Origin: CAYSRM01 sp964475205
Lineage (GTDB): Bacteria > Verrucomicrobiota > Kiritimatiellia > UBA8416 > CAYSRM01
Assembly: GCA_964475205.1 (NCBI GenBank)
Contig: CAYYVQ010000026.1
Coordinates: forward strand, 1 to 32,057
Reading direction: 5' to 3'
DNA: 32,057 nt
Positions 25,716 to 32,057 of the stretch are shown piece by piece; positions within the stretch are counted from its first letter, which is position 1; each line of letters starts with the position of its first letter. The notes beneath the pieces are model-generated. The model saw nothing but the letters and a program-made list of their open reading frames with translations, was not told the DNA's origin and did no database searches. Both the position numbers and the translations under genes were made by a program.

Positions 25716-26127
25716 TCATTGACACAGTGAACGACACTCATCAAGGATCGCCAGGCCTTTCGTGCAATACGGGACTTTCTCAGGACGCCTCCTTCCTGTG
25801 CTTTTCTTCTTGCCTGTCCCGCCATGATGAGAATTCAGGTAGTTGAGCATAGCGGAGACGTCCTTGAGGCGTTTTCGTGTCCGGACAACTTCGTTCCTGA
25901 GTGAAGCAGGGTTCCGGCTTATCCTGTTTCCGGCCTGTGCAAGATCAATCCCGAGCAGCTTATCATCGTGAGCAACGCAAAGCTTGATTGCTATAGTATT
26001 GTAATACTTGACCTTGTTCATTCGATTCATAAGCCCCTTCCATCCACCAGTTAATGCCTGGGACGTGTTCGAAAGCCTCACGCTGATTTCCAGCCCGTCA
26101 TAGTTCCAGAAGTTCCCCTCCTGTGGT
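25716..26127 (-). pseudogene. Unrecognised C-terminal protein fragment
   Basis: An open frame continues the reading of the GH31-like remnant upstream after a frame change: it begins near FRPQEGNFWNYDGLEISV, runs through SNTSQALTGGWKGLMNRMNK and LLGIDLAQAGNRI, and ends with a basic tail at 25716. No plausible start or ribosome site precedes it. I do not recognise the family. It reads like the end of a larger protein, and may belong with the fragment at 26128-26540 or to a different lost gene. Confidence 0.4.
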
Positions 26128-26540
26128 CTAAATGAAAACGGTACCTTTTTGCCTGTGGCCCTGACAGATTCGGGTGGAACCGTTCCTTCGAGCCGAAGTT
26201 CTATGCTTTTTACTTTGGAACCCTTTGTATGTGCCTTCGGGTTTATCGATCAGGATCTTCCAGAGTTTACCTTTTCTTCGGTGCGATATTCTGAGAGCAA
26301 CACATCTGTTTTTCTCATAACCATTGGACATCCCGTCATCCTCGTACAGCGTATACTCCCCTTCGGTTCCGGAATAAATAGTCACGAGCAGGTGTTCAAT
26401 CGATGTGTTGTTCAGTCGCCGGCTGCCTTTTTCACCGGGAATAACTGTGCCTGGTCTAACAAATACCGGCACTTCGTCGATGGTGTCACCGCCGTTCTGA
26501 AACTGCCATAAAACAGCCGGTTTGAAAATGTATGGTTTTC
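26128..26540 (-). pseudogene. GH31-like alpha-glucosidase C-terminal remnant
   Basis: The frame reads PYIFKPAVLWQFQNGGDTID, then VPVFVRPGTVIPGEKG and a YTLYEDDGMSNGYEK block. This is the conserved end of the GH31 catalytic region and the following beta domain (PVFVRPGTVIP, LYEDDG). The catalytic domain is absent, the upstream sequence is in another frame and no start is visible, so it is a decayed fragment. Intact GH31 enzymes hydrolyse alpha-glucosides or alpha-xylosides. Confidence 0.6.
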
Positions 26541-26705
26541 TTCCTGTATCTTCTTCTTAAAGCTTAAACTGAAGCATCTTCTTCCTTCTTCTTGCGTGTC
26601 ATCAATGTGATGCATAGGCCTGTTGCCATTGCTTGAAACATCGTCAAGGTTCCTCATGTACTCATTCGATTCGTAGCAATAATTGTGCCTGATATTTTCA
26701 ACAAT

Positions 26706-26984
26706 TTCAAAACGGCCGAATACATACATTTTTACGCCGGCCGTGACAAGGCAGAGTTCGACCGAAGCGCATGGAATTGGAAGCCTCAGGAAGGCAATCC
26801 GACAACCGAGCTTGACGACTATCAGAATTTGACGGCGGGAATTGCCCTGGACTATAAAGATTCACATGAAATCTACCTGAACGGCAACAACCTCCTTGGA
26901 CAGGAGATGGAGGCGCTGGACGATGTCTTCACCCGATTCGAGGGCGAGGCAATGCTTCAAGTTGGCATACGATATCGCTGGTAG
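26706..26984 (+). pseudogene. C-terminal fragment of an outer-membrane beta-barrel (TonB-receptor-like)
   Basis: The reading includes TAEYIHFYAGRDKAEFDRSA, then TAGIALDYKDSHEIYLNGNN with the following LLGQ, and ends MLQVGIRYRW. Alternating strands, the NGNNLLG turn typical of TonB-dependent receptor ends, and a C-terminal aromatic residue before the stop indicate the last strands of a barrel. The upstream barrel and plug are missing, and the opposite strand carries the GH31-like remnant next to it, so a rearrangement joined two broken genes here. Confidence 0.5.
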
Positions 26985-27172
26985 CTATCGATACAACTTT
27001 TTGGGGGCGGAAGGGGACGTTCTTTGGAAAGCCCGTGAAGGCAATATGTTAGGATGATATTGACACAAGCGCTGAAGGCGCGGGGCGGCAGATACCTTCG
27101 GAAGAGAGGTCGCCAGGTGAGGTGTGAACCTAAATTCGGCAGTTGCTAAGTTTGCTGTAGCTGCAAGGCTTG

Positions 27173-27206
27173 AGGGCATTGGCTATAGTAACTATGCCAA
27201 AGCCCT
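27173..27206. repeat. Strong hairpin in the degraded stretch
   Basis: AGGGCATTGGCTATAG pairs with CTATGCCAAAGCCCT around a 3-base loop, with one mismatch and one bulge. There is no T run on either strand, so it is not a standard terminator. A second hairpin (CTTTCACC-CAACA-GGTGAAAG, 27269-27289) lies 60 bases on. The rest of 26985-27430 shows no gene I can support; it may be the relic of a small mobile element. Confidence 0.4.
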
Positions 27207-27430
27207 TGTAACGCAGCAGATGCGGCAAAATCGGCAACCCTCTTGTGGTTCAAAATGCAGCAAGCTTCCTTTCACCCAACAGGTGAAAGCTATAAAATCA
27301 ACTACCTCCTTATTCAGAAGGACTTACGCTGCTTACTGCATTTTGAATGCCGGATATAGGGTGAATAAACGCGCAACAAGCTAATGAGAAAGAGCTTACA
27401 AAGAACGTCTCTTTTTCCTCGAAACCCGGG

Positions 27431-28468
27431 TCAACTGAGAACATGAATTGCCCAGGGGGGTAAAGATATCTGAATCGAATCTCCCGGTTTGTAGTTGAAG
27501 CGCTGGTCAATCGGAACAAAAAGGACGATTCTTTCGCCCACATCAACTTCCAGGCGCCAATAGAATCCACGGTCACCGATATCCACAATGGTCGCCGTGA
27601 AAACATTGGTATTTTCATCACCATTAGCAAGCTTCACATGCTCAGGTCGGATCATGAATTCGACCCGACCTTCAAATTTTCCGTGAACAGTAATTCTATC
27701 GCCCGCAAATCCGACCATGCTTGAGTCGGCGCCTTTAAGGGATGCGGTTCCCTCAAAGAAGTTTTCTCCCCGGAAAAAACGAGCAACGTATCGATCACAA
27801 GGTCGCCTCAGGAGGTCGCCCATGGTACCTTTTTGCCGGAGCTTACCCTTATCCAGAACGGCGGCCCAGTCCGAAACGGCAAGCGCTTCCTCGAGGTTGT
27901 GACTGATGTGCAACGTCGTGATTTTGAGTTCCCGCTGAATACGGCGCAGATCGCGACAGATTCTCTCACGTAAACCTTCATCGAGTGCGCTTACCGGTTC
28001 ATCCAGCAGCAGAAGGCGCGGTTGCACCGCCAACGCCCGTGCCAGAGCGACACGTTGTTGTTCTCCGCCCGAGAGTGTCGCCGGCCAGCGTTTAAGTAAA
28101 TGGCCGATCTCCAGCAGATCCAGCACCCATTCGATCTTCTTGAGCGCCTTGGCATATTTCATTCCCTGCGACTGTAATCCGAAGACAATATTTGCTTCGA
28201 CGCTTTTCAGCGGAAACAAGAGATAATCCTGAGGCACGTAACCTACGGCACGGGACCTCGGATCGAGATCGGTGATATCCCTGTCTTCAAGTGTTATGTT
28301 CCCGGTTGTCGATGAACGCAGGCCGCAGATCGTCTCCACCAGCACTGATTTGCCGCAGCCGGGAGGGCCAAGAAGTACTCCGTAGGTTCCGGGTGACGCA
28401 TCGAGGGTTATCGGGCCGAGGTGAAATTCACCGGCCGTGGTTTCCAGTTCAGTGAGTTTCAATCCCAT
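27431..28468 (-). CDS. Molybdate/tungstate-type ABC transporter ATPase
   Basis: This 345-residue ATPase drives an oxyanion importer. Walker A is GPPGCGKS; the Q-loop is VPQDYLLFP; the signature is LSGGEQQRVALARAL; Walker B is LLLLDEPVSALD; and the H-loop is ISHNLEEAL. The C-terminal ~100 residues (from about 240, ending QISLPPWAIHVL) form a TOBE-type domain, which in this class can bind the oxyanion and inhibit transport. It starts one base after the permease stop (TAA-A-ATG) and is the last gene of the operon. Sequence alone does not separate molybdate, tungstate and sulfate, but the associated binding protein is ModA/TupA-like. Confidence 0.85.
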   Translation of the reverse strand: MGLKLTELETTAGEFHLGPITLDASPGTYGVLLGPPGCGKSVLVETICGLRSSTTGNITLEDRDITDLDPRSRAVGYVPQDYLLFPLKSVEANIVFGLQSQGMKYAKALKKIEWVLDLLEIGHLLKRWPATLSGGEQQRVALARALAVQPRLLLLDEPVSALDEGLRERICRDLRRIQRELKITTLHISHNLEEALAVSDWAAVLDKGKLRQKGTMGDLLRRPCDRYVARFFRGENFFEGTASLKGADSSMVGFAGDRITVHGKFEGRVEFMIRPEHVKLANGDENTNVFTATIVDIGDRGFYWRLEVDVGERIVLFVPIDQRFNYKPGDSIQISLPPWAIHVLS

Positions 28469-28469
28469 T

Positions 28470-29351
28470 TTACACCTGCGTCATTCTAACAGTCTGGTCG
28501 CCGTCGCGGCGACTACCGACCCATTTAACAATTACCAGCACTGCCGCTGCCAGAGCGATCATTATCAATGCAACAGCCAGGGCCGCCTCCAACCGCCCGA
28601 TACTCATTTCCAGATACATCCGCACCGGCATGACTTCGGTGTACCCAACGGTTGACCCTACAAACGCGATGATCGGACCGTAAAGGGCCAGCGCCCGCGC
28701 CCAGATAATCACGAAAGCAGCCACGACATCATTCCGAACAGTGGGGAGAGTGACGCGAAAGAAGGCTGCCCCCTGACTGCAGCCCAGGGTCCGGGCCACG
28801 GCGGGCAGCCTGGGATCAAGGCCGTCGAATGTTCCTTTCAACATCCTCGTGCCGTATGCCGCGGCGATAAGCACCTGTACCAACACGATTCCCGCGGGCT
28901 TGTGGACGAATTTCAGGCCGATCGCCTCAAGAATCGGGCCCACCGAAGACCGTTGAAACAACACCAGCAGGCTTATCCCGAAAAGAATCGGCGGCAGTAT
29001 GATTGGCACATCCACCAGGGCGTCCATGACTCGAATTGCCGGACCCTTTCTGCGGCTCAGAAGGTATCCAGCGGGCACCGCAATCCCCAGCGCGATCGCC
29101 GCGGCGATCGAAGATGTCCAGATACTGAGCCAAATTGAGTGCAGCACGTCCGGATCGACAATCGACTCCATGAACTGCCGGCGTCCCAGCTCAGTGCCCG
29201 AGACAAGCAGGAAATCAGCCAGGATAATTCCGCCTATGAAAAAAACATACAAAGCCAGAATCCCGCCGAATGAGGCATGCAGGATATCCGGAGAACGTCT
29301 CTTTTTCATCCGTTTACACTTTCGGAAAGTAAAACCAGACAACCACCGCAT
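28470..29351 (-). CDS. Molybdate/tungstate-type ABC transporter permease
   Basis: This 293-residue permease of the ModB/WtpB/CysT class has about six membrane segments: ILALYVFFIGGIILADFLLV near 34, SIWTSSIAAAIALGIAVPAG, ILPPILFGISLLVLF, and others. The conserved DVPIILPP motif and the EAA-type loop (ARTLGCSQGAAFFRVTLP) are present. The start at 29351 lies six bases after the binding-protein stop; an ATG at 29309 would remove 14 mostly basic residues and is possible. It lies between the binding protein and the ATPase genes in the usual order. Confidence 0.87.
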   Translation of the reverse strand: MRWLSGFTFRKCKRMKKRRSPDILHASFGGILALYVFFIGGIILADFLLVSGTELGRRQFMESIVDPDVLHSIWLSIWTSSIAAAIALGIAVPAGYLLSRRKGPAIRVMDALVDVPIILPPILFGISLLVLFQRSSVGPILEAIGLKFVHKPAGIVLVQVLIAAAYGTRMLKGTFDGLDPRLPAVARTLGCSQGAAFFRVTLPTVRNDVVAAFVIIWARALALYGPIIAFVGSTVGYTEVMPVRMYLEMSIGRLEAALAVALIMIALAAAVLVIVKWVGSRRDGDQTVRMTQV

Positions 29352-29357
29352 CTACGG

Positions 29358-30845
29358 CTACCGCTTATCCGGTAGCGTAAACTGATGTTTCTTGAGGATA
29401 CTACGGCCCGTATCCGACAAGCAGAATCTGGCGAACTGGGCCGCCAGCAGAGGTTCTTCAGACATAGTCAGTCGAACAACTGTCACCTTGACTCGCTGCG
29501 GATCATAGGTTTCCTTCGTGGTAGCCGAAGTTACGGCATCTATTTTGTACTTATCCTTGATTGGGACAACTTCGATCTCTTCCATGGCTTTTGCCGAAGC
29601 GTCCCACAAAGTCGCCACATCTACGGCTCCGATTTTCAACTGATTGACCAGAGTATGAGTTCGCTCTTCGAAAAATGCGCGCTCCCGCATATCGTCGGCC
29701 ATCCCATTCTTTTCCATAATAGCCCAGATAATTCTTCCCCGCGTGCTGTATTTCCGATGTGAAAGCCCGACTTTTATGTCTTTGCGAAGCAGATCCTTGA
29801 GGCCTTTCACGTTTTTCGGATTACCTTTCTGCACAGCAAGAGTCGCTTCGATCTCGGCAATTGTGTGCCATCCGGCGGAGATTCCCTTGTCCTCGCATGT
29901 GTATGCAAAGGGGTCGTGACATATATAAATATCGCCTTCTCCCGATTCTTCAATCTGCAACAGTACCGAGCCTGAACCACCATAATCCTCGAATGTTTTA
30001 ACTCCAATTCGTTTTTCGAACATCTCGGCGAGTTCCTCGACGGGAGGCCGCATGGATGCGCCGCAGCCTATTCTAAGTTCTTTTCCGGTCACCTGATAGT
30101 TGTTTTCACGGAAGATTTCATTTCCCCTTTTGCCAGCGGCAAACTCCATGAATGCGCGAGCCAAGTCCGGATTCTCCGCGTTCTTCACGAGTCCCAAACT
30201 CAGGGGCACGGCATGAAACAACGGATCCTCCAATTGCACGACCTCAATTGCATCCCCATATTGAGCCGCGGTCGCATCCCAGATAATCGCTGCATCGATC
30301 GCGCCGAGCTTCACCTGCTCGGCAAGGCGGTTTACCGTGAGCGCCTCGAATTCAGGTTTGACCTTTCCTTCCAGCCCGACGGAGGAGAAGACATCCTGAG
30401 CGACGCCACCGACCGCGCAGGCTTCGGATTTTCCTAGCCCTACTTTGACATCTTCACGAGAGAGGTCCTCAACCGTCTTGATATCGGCGGGATTGTCTTT
30501 GGGCACGCCGATTACAGGGACAAACCATGCTACATGGACCTCTTCGCCAACCAACCCTTTTTCGCGGGCGATCTGCACCCAGTGGGCATCCCCGGGCAGA
30601 AACAAATCGGCCTTGGTTTCTAAAGACATCTGCCCGATCAACGCCCCCGAGCCAGCATAAATCACACTTACGGAGCTGCCGGTTTCTTCTTCAAATGCCT
30701 TGCGCAGAGGCTCCATTGCCGGACGAATCCCTCCGCCGCACATGATGGTAAGGGTACCTTCTCCGACTGACGCCTTTTTGTTTTCGCCGCATCCGGAAGC
30801 AATCAGCATTACGGAAACAACTGCCAAAATCCACAATTTCTTCAT
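29358..30845 (-). CDS. Tandem-domain ModA/TupA-like binding lipoprotein
   Basis: This is the substrate-binding lipoprotein of the oxyanion importer. It has 495 residues with a lipoprotein signal (MKKLWILAVVSVMLIASGC, Cys19). Two ModA-like domains follow in one chain: about 31-250 (CGGGIRPAMEPL, YAGSGALIGQM, ADLFLPGD, LGAIDAAIIWDATA) and about 256-492 (CGASMRPPVEEL, YGGSGSVLLQI, GDIYICHD, IGAVDVATLWDASA). Normal ModA or TupA has one such domain of about 230 residues. GGAGG before the ATG at 30845 fixes the start; an upstream codon at 30896 has no such site. The ligand (molybdate or tungstate) and whether both sites bind cannot be told from the sequence. Confidence 0.87.
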   Translation of the reverse strand: MKKLWILAVVSVMLIASGCGENKKASVGEGTLTIMCGGGIRPAMEPLRKAFEEETGSSVSVIYAGSGALIGQMSLETKADLFLPGDAHWVQIAREKGLVGEEVHVAWFVPVIGVPKDNPADIKTVEDLSREDVKVGLGKSEACAVGGVAQDVFSSVGLEGKVKPEFEALTVNRLAEQVKLGAIDAAIIWDATAAQYGDAIEVVQLEDPLFHAVPLSLGLVKNAENPDLARAFMEFAAGKRGNEIFRENNYQVTGKELRIGCGASMRPPVEELAEMFEKRIGVKTFEDYGGSGSVLLQIEESGEGDIYICHDPFAYTCEDKGISAGWHTIAEIEATLAVQKGNPKNVKGLKDLLRKDIKVGLSHRKYSTRGRIIWAIMEKNGMADDMRERAFFEERTHTLVNQLKIGAVDVATLWDASAKAMEEIEVVPIKDKYKIDAVTSATTKETYDPQRVKVTVVRLTMSEEPLLAAQFARFCLSDTGRSILKKHQFTLPDKR

Positions 30846-30902
30846 ACGTGTCCTCCACTCCTTATTTCTGAAACAGACCGAGTACTGCCGGCACATCTCT
30901 TA

Positions 30903-30957
30903 TTCAGGCCGGAATAATTCCGTCCTGAACAGGCATAAATGCCTTCGGAAATCCGAA
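30903..30957. promoter_or_regulatory. Three abutting palindromes upstream of the oxyanion transporter operon
   Basis: A 27-base palindrome (TTCAGGCCGGAAT-A-ATTCCGTCCTGAA, one mismatch, 30903-30929) is followed at once by AGGCAT-AA-ATGCCT (30931-30944) and TTCGGA-AA-TCCGAA (30944-30957). They end about 57 bases before the start codon at 30845. This could be a multi-dimer operator or a set of RNA hairpins in the leader. It does not match the ModE operator consensus or the Moco riboswitch. No sigma-70 boxes were assigned. Confidence 0.5.
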
Positions 30958-31077
30958 AATCGGTCTTACTTGTATTACGATGCCGCCAAAGCGACGGGGA
31001 CAATCAATTTCAATTATTCAAATCAACTGATAAGCCGCACTTTGTAAAGTCGGTGAAGTCAATGTGTTAGGGCTGTT

Positions 31078-32057
31078 TTATGGCAGACTGACTTTGATGC
31101 GGTAGAAGCGTTGAGGCGACTGTGTATCGTATGGAATCTCAATCTGCATCGTGGTTCCTGTTGGCGCTATGTTGTTGGTCAGAATCGTCCATGATGCGGC
31201 ATTGGTGAGTGTATTGTTGGCCAGCACCGAGTAAACGCGATCCGTAGCAGCAGGGAAGGTAAGTATAAACATTTCATCTTCGGTGTCATCCATGCTGTCC
31301 ATTGCGACGATCTCGAAAAGACTGTCATCATGCGGGTTGAGCCCGGCCACAAACACCTCGCGCAGAGTCATAACCGTTCCACCTTGCCGCACAAAGGTAT
31401 CAGGCGGGTTATCCTCGCCGTAATAGAACTCTTCCCAGGCGTCGTCCACATTGTTACTGTTGGCGTCCAAAAAGCCCTCTTCAGTGAAAATATCGAAGTC
31501 ATGCGCAACAGGCGCAGCCGGATTCCAGTCATCGTTGCCTGCCTGTGTTGCTCTGACCGATGCATGTCCTGAGCCGGTGAAGAACATCGTTGTGCCATTG
31601 GTAATCGCAGCCGGACCCTCTGTTACCGTGAAGCTGACGGGCAGGCCGGAGCTGGCGGTAGCTGCAAGGCCAAGAACATTGGTGACGATCTGATCGGCTA
31701 TGGGATCGAAGTCAATAGTCTGATTCTGTTTGGGCTGAGGGCCTCCGTATGATGCGACGCGGTAGTCGTCGAGACGGCCGGTTCCCTTGAGGCTCACTGA
31801 CCTTAAATGGTCTTGGATCGTGGTCTGGTTTGCGCAAAGGAACCATGCGCCGCCAGCTTCGCCTTCAGAGGCGTTCGGCACAGTAAGCGCCTGGGCATTC
31901 GTGAAATGCTCCCTGCCATGCCAGGATATCCGGAAGTACTTGCGCGAGTCCGGACAGGTCTTGTAGTCGATCTCAATGGTGATGCGTGTCCATCCGTTAG
32001 AGTTAACCCGAGTTTCGCACTTCAGAGGTGATTTCAACTTTTTTCGATAAAAAGTGT
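31078..32057 (-). CDS. C-terminal part of a secreted MBG-domain protein, cut by the window edge
   Basis: The frame is open through the right edge, so the N-terminus (signal peptide and possibly a LamG-type domain) is missing. What remains shows a jelly-roll-like segment ending LDDYRV, an Ig-like MBG module (QTIDFDPIADQ...VRATQAGNDDWNPAAPV), a calcium-loop-like DANSNNVDDAWEEFYYGE stretch, and a C-terminal beta domain ending PQRFYRIKVSLP. This architecture is common in large exported proteins of Kiritimatiellota and related groups, where the FYR-type tail probably serves display or sorting. The exact role is not known. The TTG at 32037 is unlikely to be the true start. Confidence 0.75.
   Translation of the reverse strand, partial: TFYRKKLKSPLKCETRVNSNGWTRITIEIDYKTCPDSRKYFRISWHGREHFTNAQALTVPNASEGEAGGAWFLCANQTTIQDHLRSVSLKGTGRLDDYRVASYGGPQPKQNQTIDFDPIADQIVTNVLGLAATASSGLPVSFTVTEGPAAITNGTTMFFTGSGHASVRATQAGNDDWNPAAPVAHDFDIFTEEGFLDANSNNVDDAWEEFYYGEDNPPDTFVRQGGTVMTLREVFVAGLNPHDDSLFEIVAMDSMDDTEDEMFILTFPAATDRVYSVLANNTLTNAASWTILTNNIAPTGTTMQIEIPYDTQSPQRFYRIKVSLP

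Noticed and set aside
27124..27384. Small plus-strand gene in the degraded stretch
   Set aside because: It spans two strong hairpins, has no ribosome-binding site and no recognisable protein sequence.
30846..31077. Molybdenum-cofactor riboswitch before the oxyanion operon
   Set aside because: The palindromes do not fit that RNA's conserved core as I know it; an operator or an unknown RNA remains possible.
32030..32057. Copy of the terminal repeat at the right edge
   Set aside because: The sequence resembles TCGAAAAAGTGT only over a few bases and reads through as coding sequence of the MBG-domain protein.
1..32057. CRISPR array, tRNA or rRNA genes
   Set aside because: No regular direct repeats with unique spacers and no cloverleaf or rRNA core sequences were seen by eye; a dedicated search could still find a tRNA.

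Overview
The window looks like part of a metagenome-assembled or draft genome of a saccharolytic, Gram-negative-type bacterium, most likely of the PVC superphylum (Kiritimatiellota, Lentisphaerota or a related group). This rests on protein style: FlgD-like/NHL-propeller secreted proteins, family 8 polysaccharide lyases, a multidomain secreted protein with an Ig-like MBG module and an FYR-type C-terminus, and many small foldback repeats. Taxonomy is inference; no rRNA or tRNA gene was seen. A run of 100 N at 20149-20248 is a scaffold gap.

Region 1 (173-5804, all minus) is a compact one-carbon/folate operon read fhs > metF-like > folD > purH (AICAR-transformylase domain only) > folE2. It makes formyl-, methenyl-, methylene- and possibly methyl-tetrahydrofolate, uses formyl-THF in purine synthesis, and makes the pterin precursor of folate.

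Region 2 (about 5.9-25.7 kb) is a polysaccharide-degradation island. Two large secreted propeller proteins (6386-9268 and 21697-24321, plus) and two family 8 lyases (9362-11680 and 18651-20997, minus) flank an oppABCDF-type importer operon (18194 down to 12106, minus). A BNR_4 propeller protein (24376-25653, plus) follows the second propeller gene. The likely logic is extracytoplasmic cleavage of a uronic-acid polysaccharide, then import of oligosaccharides by the Opp-like ABC transporter. No SusC/SusD pair is present. The spacers carry short palindromic elements: a ~296-bp terminal-inverted-repeat element, an element found in front of both propeller genes, and a 178-bp foldback inserted into one copy of it.

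Region 3 (25.65-27.43 kb) is degraded DNA: a GH31-like C-terminal remnant with a frameshift, a TonB-receptor-like barrel end, and hairpins.

Region 4 (27431-30845, minus) is a molybdate/tungstate-type ABC transporter operon. Its lipoprotein carries two substrate-binding domains in tandem, and three abutting palindromes lie in front of it. The window ends inside a secreted MBG-domain protein (31078 to the edge, minus) whose N-terminus lies outside.
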